Shown: positions 1-9,326, counted from the first letter of the stretch. The stretch: 64,000 nucleotides of DNA from an uncultured Chitinophagaceae bacterium (GCA_937907395.1 CALCII010000011.1:806001-870000); one strand, 5' to 3'. Numbers and translations are program-made. Notes: generated by a model not told the origin, from the letters alone.

Positions 1-2
1 AA

Positions 3-911
3 CAAGGTGCCGATGCTTTCTTTGGCGAACCAAGTTTTGAAGTGGATGACCTAATGCGTATTGGCAGCGATGGGAGAGGCGTGATTAGTGTGCTGCGTGT
101 GATGGAGTTGCAAGACCGTCCCAAACTATTTTCCACATTCATGCTGAGTTTACTTGCTGAGCTGTATGCTTCATTACCCGAAGAAGGTGATATGGAAAAA
201 CCCAAGCTGGTATTGTTTATTGATGAAGCACACCTGGTGTTCCAGGAAGCTAATGAAGCGTTACTGCAACAGATTGAAACAGTGATCAAGCTCATACGTT
301 CAAAAGGGGTAGGTATTTTCTTCTGTACACAAAATCCTCAGGATGTGCCTGCCAGTGTGCTGGCACAATTGGGTTTAAAAGTACAACACGCTCTGCGGGC
401 TTTTACAGCAGCCGACCGGAAAGTGATCAAACAGGCCGCAGAGAATTATCCCGAAACAACGTTTTATGAAGTTGATGAATTGCTTACACAATTGGGAATC
501 GGAGAGGCTTTTATAACCACACTCAACGAGAAGGGTATTCCAACCCCATTGGTCCATACAATGCTGGTGCCGCCCCGCAGCCGTATGGATATATTAAGTG
601 ATGCAGAAGTGGATGATTTAACCAGTAACAGCAAACTTGTGCGCAAGTACGAACAAACAGTAGACCGTGAAAGTGCACATGAAATCATTACGGCCAAACT
701 GGAAGAGGCAGCTGCCAAACAAAAAGCAGCAGAAGTTGCAGCGGAAGAAGTAAAAGAAGAAAAGAAAACAGCTAAAAAAGAAGAAGGATTCTTTGATAAC
801 CCGGTTGTAAAACAAGTTGGGAGAACGGCAGCCAATGTAATTACACGTTCGCTTCTAGGTGCATTGGGGTTGGGTGGCCGGTCAACAAAGAAAAAGAGTG
901 GATGGTTTTAA
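3..911 (+). CDS. HerA-like helicase/ATPase (DUF853 family), C-terminal part
   Basis: The frame is open from base 3, so the 5' part of the gene lies outside the window; the GTG at 42 is internal. The visible 302 residues hold a Walker B-like stretch (LVLFIDEAHLVFQEA) and the sensor region around FFCTQNPQDVPASVLAQLG, both typical of the DUF853 branch of HerA/FtsK-type ATPases. The C-terminus is a Lys/Glu/Ala-rich helical linker followed by a basic tail (KKKSGWF). Family members are thought to be hexameric DNA-associated ATPases, but the role of this branch is poorly known. No partner nuclease (NurA) gene is visible downstream. The family call is firm; the function is uncertain. Confidence 0.85.
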   Translation, partial: QGADAFFGEPSFEVDDLMRIGSDGRGVISVLRVMELQDRPKLFSTFMLSLLAELYASLPEEGDMEKPKLVLFIDEAHLVFQEANEALLQQIETVIKLIRSKGVGIFFCTQNPQDVPASVLAQLGLKVQHALRAFTAADRKVIKQAAENYPETTFYEVDELLTQLGIGEAFITTLNEKGIPTPLVHTMLVPPRSRMDILSDAEVDDLTSNSKLVRKYEQTVDRESAHEIITAKLEEAAAKQKAAEVAAEEVKEEKKTAKKEEGFFDNPVVKQVGRTAANVITRSLLGALGLGGRSTKKKSGWF

Positions 912-970
912 TCATTTTTCTTTTTGTAAGTAGTAGCGTTTTCAAGTAATGCAACCACTGTTAATTCCGG

Positions 971-1002
971 TTGTGCAGTTCCATCTTCATTTATTATATT
1001 CG
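971..1002 (+). promoter_or_regulatory. Possible promoter of the ACP-P450-MBOAT-SGNH unit
   Basis: TATATTCG at 995-1002 differs by one base from the Bacteroidetes -7 consensus TAnnTTTG. A TTG lies at 971-973, about the right distance upstream for the -33 element. Transcription would start near 1009, about 13 bases before the ACP start codon. This is a motif match only. Confidence 0.35.
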
Positions 1003-1021
1003 CCTCCTTTAAAGATTACGT

Positions 1022-1255
1022 ATGACCACTCAACTTTGGCTGCAACAGAAAATCTCTGAGGAATCGGGTATTGATAGCTCTCAAATTGGTTTTGACCAGG
1101 AGTTTGAACAGTTCCGTATGGATTCTCTATCTGTGATAACTCTTGCCTATGAGTTGGAAGCTTTTTCCGGAGTTGATCAGATTGACCCTGCCGTATTTAC
1201 AGAATTTAATACCATCAATAAATTGGCAGAATGGATACAGGCACAGAAAAAATAA
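1022..1255 (+). CDS. Acyl carrier protein
   Basis: This 77-residue acidic helical protein has the carrier-protein signature MDSLSV, with Ser35 as the expected 4'-phosphopantetheine site. The housekeeping AcpP usually sits beside fabF; this copy instead opens a unit with a P450, an MBOAT acyltransferase and an SGNH-type protein, so it is probably a dedicated carrier. Its stop lies 25 bases inside the P450 gene, which suggests translational coupling. The ATG at 1022 is the only sensible start. What it carries (fatty acyl, hydroxyacyl or aminoacyl) cannot be read from the sequence, and no ligase for loading it is visible nearby. Confidence 0.9.
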   Translation: MTTQLWLQQKISEESGIDSSQIGFDQEFEQFRMDSLSVITLAYELEAFSGVDQIDPAVFTEFNTINKLAEWIQAQKK

Positions 1256-2433
1256 TCTGGAGCCCGTTCACAAAGGGTTATTTTGATAACCCGTATGCTC
1301 ACCTTAGTGATTGCCGTGAACAGAATCCCATTCAAAAAAATTCCACACTGGATAACGCTTACTTCTTTTTTAAACACGAAGATGTAAGCTGTTTGCTCCG
1401 CCATCCCGATCTCATTACTTCCGATCTGAGTGGTTTCTTTAAACAGAAGGAGCCTGCCATTTTCAAAGGAGAAGGTGCTTGTCCTTTTTTATCAAAAGGC
1501 ACTTCTAAATGGCCCATGTATCTGGATGGGCAGGAACACAAAGAGTTGCGAACGCTCATGGGAAAGGCGTTTAAAGAATTGGATATTATAACAATTATCA
1601 GGGACTCAATTGATAAGTTGGTTGAAGAGTATAGTGAGCAACAAGAGTTTGACCTTGTTGATTTCAGCGGTTTTTTTGTTTTTCATGTAGTGAAAGAATT
1701 GTTTGATGTCAGGAATTTTGAAAGCCGGACAGAGATCAAACAGTTTTCAAATTTACTGGCCCGTTCGCAGGACCTGTATATTTCCAAACCTGTTTATGAG
1801 CAGATTAACGAAAGTTTTCTCTGGGGGCGAAAGTTATTTGTAGGGTCTTTGTTTGAACAGCGTATCCGGGTTTTAATTCAGGAAGCCGGGCTGAAGTTCA
1901 CAGATGATGAAGTGTATTCTGTAATGGCTGTTTTACTGATGGCTTCCTTTGAAACATCAAAAGATAATTTATCGATTGCTTTACTTGAAATCATGAAAGA
2001 CGAAACCTTAATCGATTATGTGATTCAATCAGATGCCAATCAATTGAATTTACTGATTGAAGAATTGATTCGTTTTTCTGCCCCGCTGCAGTATACAATA
2101 AGGAAGACTACAGCTGGCTTTACTTACAAAGACTATCACTTTGATGCAGGCTCACGTTTTTTTCTTTGTTTGGCCAGTGCAAACAGGGATCCACGGGTAT
2201 TTCAGAATCCGGACCAAATTATTCCTGATCGCAACCCAAATGAGCATCTGTCTTTTGGGTATGGGGCACATTTTTGCCTGGGTGCACAAATAGCACGGCA
2301 GGAACTCCGGCATTGCTTAAAGCCTATGGTTGAAATTCTGAAAAATTTCAAACCGGAAACAAATGATTCTGTAAACTGGGCCAGGCAAATATTTATGCGA
2401 ACGATACAATCTGTACCTGTTAAAAGAAAGTAA
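1231..2433 (+). CDS. Cytochrome P450
   Basis: This is a 400-residue soluble bacterial P450 of usual length. The haem-ligand loop FGYGAHFCLG puts the thiolate at Cys349. The I-helix oxygen-activation motif appears as ASFETS (family pattern A/G-G-x-D/E-T-T/S), and the K-helix ExxR as EELIR. The start overlaps the ACP gene by 25 bases in another frame, and the next gene follows 3 bases after the stop. Some P450s, such as BioI and several from non-ribosomal peptide pathways, act on substrates held on a carrier protein. The overlap with an ACP gene makes a carrier-bound substrate plausible here, but this is inference. No ferredoxin or reductase gene is adjacent, so electrons must come from elsewhere. 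Confidence 0.93.
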   Translation: MDTGTEKIIWSPFTKGYFDNPYAHLSDCREQNPIQKNSTLDNAYFFFKHEDVSCLLRHPDLITSDLSGFFKQKEPAIFKGEGACPFLSKGTSKWPMYLDGQEHKELRTLMGKAFKELDIITIIRDSIDKLVEEYSEQQEFDLVDFSGFFVFHVVKELFDVRNFESRTEIKQFSNLLARSQDLYISKPVYEQINESFLWGRKLFVGSLFEQRIRVLIQEAGLKFTDDEVYSVMAVLLMASFETSKDNLSIALLEIMKDETLIDYVIQSDANQLNLLIEELIRFSAPLQYTIRKTTAGFTYKDYHFDAGSRFFLCLASANRDPRVFQNPDQIIPDRNPNEHLSFGYGAHFCLGAQIARQELRHCLKPMVEILKNFKPETNDSVNWARQIFMRTIQSVPVKRK

Positions 2434-2436
2434 TCG

Positions 2437-3822
2437 ATGGGAGGAATTAATATTCTTGTGTTTTCACTTTTTATTGCCCTCACGGTGATGCTCTGTGTCT
2501 TATTTAAAAAAGAACATAGATGGAAAGTGATTTTGTTGTTGAGTATTTTGTTTTACACACTCCTCTTCCAATATAAAATACTTTTACTGTTACTGCTTTC
2601 TATTCTGGCTTTTAAAGGTGCTCATTGGATCAAGAAGAACAAAACAACAGCCTACTGGGTGCTTCCAATGTTGCTTTTGCCTTTGATTCTTGAGAAGATG
2701 ACAGGAAAGGGAATTCACTTCAGTATAAGTGTAAATGACCTTACAAATCTCTCTAGGACAGTTAGGTGGACTGATTTTTTCCAGGTTATCGGACTTTCCT
2801 ATTTTACATTTAATGCGTTGAGTTATGTGATTGATGTAAAAAAGCGATTTATAGAACCGGAAAAGGATTGGGCCAGGGTGATGGTTTATTTGCTGTATTT
2901 TCCAACATTGTTATCAGGGCCCTTGCATCGATATAAGCAACTGCACAGCCAGTTTTTTGATATACAATTTACGAATGAAAATTTTTCAAAAGGATTTCGC
3001 CTCATTCTGTGGGGATTGTTTAAAAACATGGTGATTGCTGAAAGAGTTCATTTTTTATTACGTACGTTAAGCCGGCAGGAGATTACAGGTATCTGGGCTT
3101 TAACGAATGGCTTTTTTTTCTTTCTGTTTCTGTATCTGAACTTCAGCTCCTTTATCGATATTGTTCAGGGAGTATCGCAGATATTTAATATTAAGGTACG
3201 AAATAATTTTCAAAACAGAATTTACCTCGCTGCATCGAGGCAGCAATTCTGGAAGGGATGGCATATTACATTGAACGAATGGTTCAGGGATTATTTTTTC
3301 TTCTTTCTGGCTAAATACGACCGGAAAAGAAAGTATACAGATTGGTTGTTGCTTTCCACGTTTATTTTAATTGCATTGTGGCATGGATTTACATTTGAGT
3401 TGCTGGTTTGGGGCTTTTGTAATGGAATGTGGATGATTATTGAACGTAAGTTGAAAATTGATGATTATCCAACCACCGGCGTGGCAAAACCATTGAGGTT
3501 AATCTACCATATGTTTTTTGCATCGGTACTTGCAATGATATTTATATCTCCTGATATCGGTAAAACATTTTCAAACCTGTTTTTAAAGAGGCCTTCGATG
3601 CCGCTGGATTTCCTGTTGGGACAAGCACGAAATTTGCTGATTATTGTTGTTGCTTTTGGAGTTATGGATTTTCATTATGCAAAAGCGGGTGATAAAAGGA
3701 TTGATGAATATTTGGGAGCATACAATGTATGGGTGAGGTGGTTTATTTATCTGAAGCTGGCAGTTTTGATTGCCGCTTTCGGCAGTCTGGGTGTTATTGC
3801 AAATTATTATATCAGATTCTGA
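2437..3822 (+). CDS. MBOAT family O-acyltransferase (AlgI/DltB-like)
   Basis: This 461-residue polytopic membrane protein has about ten hydrophobic segments. It shows the MBOAT landmarks in order: LLSGPLHRY near residue 160, FWKGWHITLNEWFRDY near 265-280, and ALWHG with the likely catalytic His316. AlgI and DltB relatives move acyl groups across the inner membrane, from a cytoplasmic donor to an extracytoplasmic acceptor, and usually work with an SGNH-fold partner. Here the partner is the next gene. DltB is known to take its acyl group from the carrier protein DltC, so the carrier gene two positions upstream fits. The acceptor is unknown; cell-surface glycan or lipid is the natural guess. Confidence 0.92.
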   Translation: MGGINILVFSLFIALTVMLCVLFKKEHRWKVILLLSILFYTLLFQYKILLLLLLSILAFKGAHWIKKNKTTAYWVLPMLLLPLILEKMTGKGIHFSISVNDLTNLSRTVRWTDFFQVIGLSYFTFNALSYVIDVKKRFIEPEKDWARVMVYLLYFPTLLSGPLHRYKQLHSQFFDIQFTNENFSKGFRLILWGLFKNMVIAERVHFLLRTLSRQEITGIWALTNGFFFFLFLYLNFSSFIDIVQGVSQIFNIKVRNNFQNRIYLAASRQQFWKGWHITLNEWFRDYFFFFLAKYDRKRKYTDWLLLSTFILIALWHGFTFELLVWGFCNGMWMIIERKLKIDDYPTTGVAKPLRLIYHMFFASVLAMIFISPDIGKTFSNLFLKRPSMPLDFLLGQARNLLIIVVAFGVMDFHYAKAGDKRIDEYLGAYNVWVRWFIYLKLAVLIAAFGSLGVIANYYIRF

Positions 3823-3826
3823 TCAA

Positions 3827-4756
3827 ATGAAATCTATACTGAAATTTATATTATTTCTCTTCTTATTAGGTGTATTCATTGCAGCAGGGAATTATTTTTT
3901 ACTTCGAAATGAGTTCGCCAGGAAGAATATGTACCTGGTAAAGGCGGCCGGAAACACAAAAGATACATCTGTATTTTTTATAGGATCGAGCAGGGTGTTG
4001 GGTGGTATTAACGATACTTTATTGAGTCGTCATATCGGGAACAAAACAGTGTTGAATTGCGGATTTAATTCCGGATTATTTTTCTCCAATTGTTTACTGG
4101 CAGATGCCATTATTAAAAGAAACGGAAACAAAATTGTTTTTATAGAACTTACACCTTTGTTGCCGGAATTTGGTGAACATTATACTGTATTTACACAAGT
4201 GACTAATCTTGATCTGTTGTCTTCGATGGTTTCAATCGCAGGCCATGACCAGGTTTTCAAACGATCATCTTTTTATGCCACAGCATTCAACAACTATATC
4301 GTTGACAGATTCATTCTTGATAGCCGGCTGAGTGCTTATATGCATGCGCCGGGAAATAAATTAACCGGGTTTCATCCGGTGCAGGGCGCTGGTTATAATA
4401 GAACTGATTGTTATCTCACCAGCAATGAATTAAAAATCGATTCGGCTTCCGATATAGATATTGACCAGCATCTGAATTATATCAGCTATTTGCAACAGTT
4501 GAGCAAAAAGCACAATGCTAAAGTTGTGTTTTTTGTGCCGGTTACTTACAATAATCAACAGGAACGAAATCTGATGCGGGCATTGTATCATGCTTTGCCT
4601 TCAGACCTGCGGATTACTTACTCAGATGATTTTCTCAAAGAAATCGCTAAGCCAGATTTACTTGCAGACAATAACCATTTAAATCAGAATGGAGCGAACC
4701 GGTTCACAACGCTTTTGATTCCAATTGTTGATAGTGTTTTAAAAAGTGGATTGTAG
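3827..4756 (+). CDS. SGNH/GDSL-type membrane-anchored protein, likely partner of the MBOAT enzyme
   Basis: The product is 309 residues from the ATG at 3827, four bases after the MBOAT stop; a longer frame from 3770 would overlap the MBOAT gene and is less likely. Residues 5-23 form one signal-anchor helix, placing the rest outside the cytoplasm. The first conserved block is FFIGSSRVLGG with the nucleophile candidate at Ser54/55, and the C-terminal Asp-His block is DNNHLNQNG (Asp281, His284). This order matches DltD/AlgJ-like proteins, which complete the transfer of the acyl group begun by an MBOAT protein. Sequence conservation beyond these blocks is weak, so the family call rests on motifs, topology and position. 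Confidence 0.75.
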   Translation: MKSILKFILFLFLLGVFIAAGNYFLLRNEFARKNMYLVKAAGNTKDTSVFFIGSSRVLGGINDTLLSRHIGNKTVLNCGFNSGLFFSNCLLADAIIKRNGNKIVFIELTPLLPEFGEHYTVFTQVTNLDLLSSMVSIAGHDQVFKRSSFYATAFNNYIVDRFILDSRLSAYMHAPGNKLTGFHPVQGAGYNRTDCYLTSNELKIDSASDIDIDQHLNYISYLQQLSKKHNAKVVFFVPVTYNNQQERNLMRALYHALPSDLRITYSDDFLKEIAKPDLLADNNHLNQNGANRFTTLLIPIVDSVLKSGL

Positions 4757-4764
4757 TTTACCTG

Positions 4765-6669
4765 TCAGGGAACAATAATTGTTCCTTCGCTGGTGAAGCT
4801 CACTTTGTTTTCTGTTGCCAGGTAATCAATAATTTTCAAAAAACGTTCTTTCTGTTTGCTCCCCATTCTGTTTGTTACTTCTTTCAGGTCCATGCCTTTT
4901 CCGGAACTATGATCTTTGAGATAGCTTAGTACTTTTTCAAACTCCTCCTTACTGATCTCATTTCCTTTTCTCCACAAACAAATATCACAAATGCCGCAGG
5001 TTTCTGCATGTTCATCGCCAAAATAATGTCCAATAATCACACTTCGACAAGTGCTGTTTTCTTTTGCATACGATATAACCGCAGCAATCCTTTTTTCAAA
5101 TGCCGCTTTTCTTTTGTCACGGTTTGCAGGATTGATAAATAATTGTTCTGTTGCGGGACGCCCCTCTGTGAACAGCAGCTGGGGTTTTTCTTTTTGTGGA
5201 GTGTAACGTATAATGCCTGATAAATGTAATTGAATAAGATCCTGCTTTACAGTATCTGTACTTGCCTTTAGTGATGCGGCAATCTGTTTTTCAGAAATAA
5301 TGGTTTCAAGGTCAAATATACCCCCGTAATTTCTGAGTAATGCTTTCATTACCGGTTCTAATTGCGGAGACTCTTTTTCAAATTCATTCAATCGTTCTTT
5401 GCTGCTTGTGAAAACAACTTTCGGCGGAAGGAAAATTTGTTCTGCATACTGGATCCAACCTTCCTGTTCCAATGTTTTCAATGAGTAAACAGCTGTATGA
5501 AGATTCAGGTGGAATGTTTTGATAAAGTCATTCAGGTCAAAATCCATCCATTCCATCTCGCCGCTGCCGCTTGGGATCTGCAGATAGTTCACCAGGCATT
5601 GATATACCTGTTTGATATCCTCTATCGAAGGGAAACGTTGTGTGGAAAGCTCCTGTAATGCATCAAGATCCTTTTCTTCATAAAGAAGAACAGCATAAGA
5701 TTTTTGTCCGTCCCTTCCTGCACGGCCTGCTTCCTGGTAATAGTTTTCCAAACAATCGGGTACGTCATGATGAATCACCACACGCACATCGGGTTTGTCA
5801 ATACCCATGCCAAACGCATTGGTACAAACAATTACACGTGTTTGATTTTTCAACCAGGCTTCCTGCTTCCTGCCACGTTCATCATTGCTAAGTCCGGCGT
5901 GATAAAAATCGGCACCGATACCTTCCAGTTGTAATAATTGTGCCACTTCCTGTGTCATTCTTCGGCTCTTACAATATACGATCGCAGTACCCGGTACATT
6001 TTTTAAAATCTGAATAATTTTGTTGATCCTGCTTTCAATGCGAAATACACTGAATGATAAATTGGGACGAAGAAAAGATCCTTTATAAATATGATGATTC
6101 CGGAAATGAAGTTGCGAGCAGATATCATCCTGAACAACGGGTGTTGCCGAGGCTGTTACTGCTAAAACCGGAACATTCGGCAATTCTTCTCGCAGTGCAG
6201 CGATTTTCAAATAAGCCGGACGAAAATCATAACCCCACTGACTGATGCAATGTGCTTCATCCACCGCAATCAACGACACATTCATTCCGGGCAGATATTC
6301 AAGAAACAATTTTGTGGTTAAACGCTCCGGAGAAACATATAGAAATTTCAATTTTTCGTTGACGGCTAATTGTAAAATTTCTTTTACCTGTGGAAAGGGC
6401 ATGCCGGTGTAAATTGCCGCCGAAGGGATTTCTTTTTTCTGCAGGTTCTCCACCTGGTCTTTCATCAATGCAATGAGCGGAGACACAACAATACAGAGTC
6501 CCTCTTTTGCTAATGCGGGCACCTGGAAACAAATACTTTTACCGCCGCCCGTAGGTAACAATGCCAGTGTGTCTTTTCCATCTAAAACAGATTCAATAAT
6601 CTCCTGCTGAAGCGGACGAAAAGAGGAGTAGCCCCAGTATTGTTGCAGTATGGAGTGAATGCCGGTCAT
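4765..6669 (-). CDS. recQ: ATP-dependent DNA helicase RecQ
   Basis: This 634-residue superfamily 2 helicase unwinds DNA 3' to 5' in recombination and repair. It shows Walker A (TGGGKS, residues 40-45), the DEAH box with the RecQ aromatic loop (DEAHCISQWGYDFRP), motif VI (QEAGRAGRDG), and the RecQ zinc-binding Cys set near residue 560 (CRSVIIGHYFG to CGICDICLW). A winged-helix RQC region follows; I see no clear HRDC domain at the C-terminus, so it is shorter than a RecQ with HRDC. The gene converges on the SGNH gene with 8 bases between stops; a 17-base perfect palindrome at 4769-4785 covers its last codons. Confidence 0.95.
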   Translation of the reverse strand: MTGIHSILQQYWGYSSFRPLQQEIIESVLDGKDTLALLPTGGGKSICFQVPALAKEGLCIVVSPLIALMKDQVENLQKKEIPSAAIYTGMPFPQVKEILQLAVNEKLKFLYVSPERLTTKLFLEYLPGMNVSLIAVDEAHCISQWGYDFRPAYLKIAALREELPNVPVLAVTASATPVVQDDICSQLHFRNHHIYKGSFLRPNLSFSVFRIESRINKIIQILKNVPGTAIVYCKSRRMTQEVAQLLQLEGIGADFYHAGLSNDERGRKQEAWLKNQTRVIVCTNAFGMGIDKPDVRVVIHHDVPDCLENYYQEAGRAGRDGQKSYAVLLYEEKDLDALQELSTQRFPSIEDIKQVYQCLVNYLQIPSGSGEMEWMDFDLNDFIKTFHLNLHTAVYSLKTLEQEGWIQYAEQIFLPPKVVFTSSKERLNEFEKESPQLEPVMKALLRNYGGIFDLETIISEKQIAASLKASTDTVKQDLIQLHLSGIIRYTPQKEKPQLLFTEGRPATEQLFINPANRDKRKAAFEKRIAAVISYAKENSTCRSVIIGHYFGDEHAETCGICDICLWRKGNEISKEEFEKVLSYLKDHSSGKGMDLKEVTNRMGSKQKERFLKIIDYLATENKVSFTSEGTIIVP

Positions 6670-6683
6670 GTATGAAACCGAAA

Positions 6684-8810
6684 TTACACTACTTTCTTTA
6701 TGAACAGGCGAACAGAGTTAATGGCCAGTACCACATCACTCAATCCCATCACCAGAGCACCAAACGTGGGCGTAAGGAAACCAAAGGCAGCAACAGGAAT
6801 AGCTACGATATTGTAAAAGAAAGCCCAGAATAAATTTTGTTTGATGGTAAGAAATGTATGCTTGCCAAGTCCCAATGAAAGTGGCAAATTTTTCAAACCA
6901 TGATTCATCAATACCACATCGGCTGTTTGCATGGCCACCTGCGATGCTTCGCTCAATGAAATACCGATAGTTGCTTTGGCCAACGCCGGGGCATCATTAA
7001 TTCCATCGCCAATCATGGCGGTTGGTGTTTGTACATTGAGGCGGGCAATGGTGTCGAGTTTCTGTTCCGGTGTTTGTTCGGCAATCACTTCATCAATACC
7101 CAGTTCTTTGGCAATATGATCACATTTCAACTTGCGGTCGCCACTGAGTAAAATGGTTTTAATCTGCTTGCTGTGTAAATACGAAACAATGGTTTTGGCT
7201 TCGGGTCGCAACTCATCTACCACATCAATCCAACCAATCAGCTGATCATTCTTCAACAAGTAAACATTATGTTGTTCGTCTTGTGTAAGATGAGCGGCTG
7301 CTTTGTAAGAACCGGCAATGTATATGTCTCCTTCTTTGGAAATGGCTTTCATTCCAAAACCTTTGATCTCTTCAATGGAGTTCCAGCGGATGGGTTCTTT
7401 TGTCTTCCAATCGGCAGAAATACATTGTGCAATCGGATGATTGGAATATTTCTCCAATGAATAAGCAATACGTTTGAAGGCTTCTTCATCAAGGCCGGAT
7501 TCATTTTTAAACTGATCAATTCTGAAATTACCCGTTGTAAGTGTTCCTGTTTTATCAAATACAACCTGTGTGATGTTTTTGAATAACTCCAGGCTTTTTG
7601 CATTCCGGAACAACACTCCATTCTTGGCGGCTCTTCCCAATCCTACTGCAATTGCAGCAGGTGTTGCCAATCCCATGGCACAAGGGCAGGCGATTACTAA
7701 CACAGCAATACTGCGCATCAAAGCAGGAGTGAACGCACTTAACAAATACCAGTTCACTGTAAGTGTAATTAATGCAATGCCGATCACTGCGGGAACAAAG
7801 ATGGCACTGATTTTATCGGCCAGTTGTTGCACCGGTGGTTTTTCTCCCTGTGCCTGTTTAACCAGGTTCACGATATTGGCCAATACAGAATCTTTTGCAG
7901 ATGCAATTACTTGTGCTTTAACGGTACCGTCCACCAGCAAACTTCCGCCTATCAGTGTATCTTTTTGTTTTTTGGTGATGGGCAAACTTTCCCCTGTAAC
8001 AATCGCTTCATTAACCGTTGCATCGCCCCAGAGTATTTTACAATCGGCAGGAATTTGTTCGCCACTTTTTATAAGAATGAGATCGCCGGTTCTGAGCACA
8101 TTATTCTCAACGGGAAAAATCTGTTCGTGATGTTGATCGTCAAAAGCAATCATATTGGCCATCACCTTCTGGCTTTTCGCCAGGCTGTTCAGTGCTCTCT
8201 GTGTTTGTTCAACAGAAGCATCTTCCAGGTAATTACCAAGGAATACCAAGGTGATAATGGTAGCTGCTGTTTCGTAGAACATGTATTGTTCTGCTTGTCC
8301 GGTTAGCGTACCATATAAACTGTAAAAGAATGCAGCCGATGCGCCCAGTGCCACCAGCACATTCATGTTGGGCAGGCCATTGCGTAAACTTTTAATGGCA
8401 CTTCTGCCAAAATAAGACATACCTATTATGTAAACAGGCAAACTTAAACTGAGCTGTACCCATGGATTCATCAGCCAGTGAATATGAATCCATTTCTCAA
8501 ACATGTGGAGCATCAATACCAGCGTAAAGGGTGCACAGATCAGCACATAACGCAGGTATTTGTTCATGGGTTCTTTATGACTGTCTTCACGTGTGGGTAT
8601 ACCGTTTTTTTCTGCCACATCATATCCCAAAGTAGAAATGCCTTTCTCAATTTTTTCTGTTGCATCTCCTTCCACCATATCAAAAATCACTTCGCCACTT
8701 ACGGGGTTCACTTTCACATTTTTCATTCCTTCATTCTGCAGGTATTTACTGATCGTGAGCGCACAGTTGGCACAGGTCATACCTTCCACTTTCCAGTTCA
8801 CTGTTTCCAT
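6684..8810 (-). CDS. copA: Copper-type heavy-metal P-type ATPase
   Basis: This 708-residue P1B-type ATPase exports monovalent copper. Its single N-terminal HMA domain has GMTCANC (Cys13 and Cys16). The core carries the intramembrane CPC metal site (VIACPCAMGLATPAA), the phosphorylation motif DKTGTLT, the HP locus in NHPIAQC, and the hinge GDGINDAP. CPC plus GMTCANC points to Cu+ or Ag+ rather than zinc. I start it at the ATG at 8810, which begins with METVNWKVEGM; the frame stays open to 8882, but those 24 residues are not family-like and hold the promoter. It is divergent from tsaE. No CueR-type regulator or copper chaperone is adjacent. Confidence 0.93.
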   Translation of the reverse strand: METVNWKVEGMTCANCALTISKYLQNEGMKNVKVNPVSGEVIFDMVEGDATEKIEKGISTLGYDVAEKNGIPTREDSHKEPMNKYLRYVLICAPFTLVLMLHMFEKWIHIHWLMNPWVQLSLSLPVYIIGMSYFGRSAIKSLRNGLPNMNVLVALGASAAFFYSLYGTLTGQAEQYMFYETAATIITLVFLGNYLEDASVEQTQRALNSLAKSQKVMANMIAFDDQHHEQIFPVENNVLRTGDLILIKSGEQIPADCKILWGDATVNEAIVTGESLPITKKQKDTLIGGSLLVDGTVKAQVIASAKDSVLANIVNLVKQAQGEKPPVQQLADKISAIFVPAVIGIALITLTVNWYLLSAFTPALMRSIAVLVIACPCAMGLATPAAIAVGLGRAAKNGVLFRNAKSLELFKNITQVVFDKTGTLTTGNFRIDQFKNESGLDEEAFKRIAYSLEKYSNHPIAQCISADWKTKEPIRWNSIEEIKGFGMKAISKEGDIYIAGSYKAAAHLTQDEQHNVYLLKNDQLIGWIDVVDELRPEAKTIVSYLHSKQIKTILLSGDRKLKCDHIAKELGIDEVIAEQTPEQKLDTIARLNVQTPTAMIGDGINDAPALAKATIGISLSEASQVAMQTADVVLMNHGLKNLPLSLGLGKHTFLTIKQNLFWAFFYNIVAIPVAAFGFLTPTFGALVMGLSDVVLAINSVRLFIKKVV

Positions 8811-8827
8811 ATAATCGAATTTTGATA

Positions 8828-8835
8828 CAAAATTA
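8828..8835 (-). promoter_or_regulatory. -7 element of the copA promoter
   Basis: On the minus strand this reads TAATTTTG, a full match to TAnnTTTG, about 18 bases before the copA ATG at 8810. Confidence 0.5.
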
Positions 8836-8871
8836 CGTAAGTCTGAAACCGGCGGTCGTCCATAACAGTAA

Positions 8872-8879
8872 TATCTTTG
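8872..8879 (+). promoter_or_regulatory. -7 element of the tsaE promoter
   Basis: TATCTTTG matches the Bacteroidetes -7 consensus fully and lies 28 bases before the tsaE ATG at 8907. This also argues against the upstream ATG at 8877, which would leave no leader. Confidence 0.55.
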
Positions 8880-8906
8880 CAACCATCATTCAATTTTGAA
8901 AACTTT

Positions 8907-9326
8907 ATGACATTGCAATACACACTGGATCAGATAACCGAAGCGGCAACAAGGTTTTGGGGCCAATTGGGGGAGTACCGTGTATTCGCATTTTACGGAC
9001 AAATGGGCGCCGGTAAAACCACCTTTATACATGCTTTGTGTGAAGGGCTGAAGGTGAAAGATGTGGTGAGCAGTCCAACTTTCTCCATCATAAATGAATA
9101 TGCAACAGAAGATGGTAAAACGGTTTATCATCTGGACCTGTACCGGCTGAAAGATGAAGAGGAGGCATTACAGGCTGGTGTGGAAGATGTGTTGTACAGC
9201 GGATCTGTTTGTTTGATTGAATGGCCGCAAAAAGCTGAGGATTTGTTGCCGGAGCATACGGTGAAAGTGGAAATTGAAATTTTGTCGGAAAAAGAACGCA
9301 ATATGAAGCTTACAATTCCCGCTTAA
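8907..9326 (+). CDS. tsaE: tRNA threonylcarbamoyladenosine biosynthesis ATPase TsaE
   Basis: At 139 residues this is a normal-length TsaE. It has the P-loop GQMGAGKTTF (residues 31-40), SSPTFSIINEY as the switch region and the family block YHLDLYRLKDEEEA. TsaE helps TsaB and TsaD attach the threonylcarbamoyl group to A37 of ANN-reading tRNAs in the cytoplasm. I chose the ATG at 8907 because an upstream ATG at 8877 lies on the promoter. It is followed 47 bases later by alanine dehydrogenase, possibly in the same transcript. Confidence 0.95.
   Translation: MTLQYTLDQITEAATRFWGQLGEYRVFAFYGQMGAGKTTFIHALCEGLKVKDVVSSPTFSIINEYATEDGKTVYHLDLYRLKDEEEALQAGVEDVLYSGSVCLIEWPQKAEDLLPEHTVKVEIEILSEKERNMKLTIPA

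Noticed and set aside
908..1018. Minus-strand open stretch reading like a protein end (NEDGTAQPELTVVALLENAT)
   Set aside because: It has no start codon and is closed by a stop just upstream. It may be a gene remnant, but the evidence is too thin for a pseudogene call.
7570..8306. Two long plus-strand frames opposite the copper ATPase
   Set aside because: The minus strand has an uninterrupted P-type ATPase; the plus-strand frames are composition shadows.
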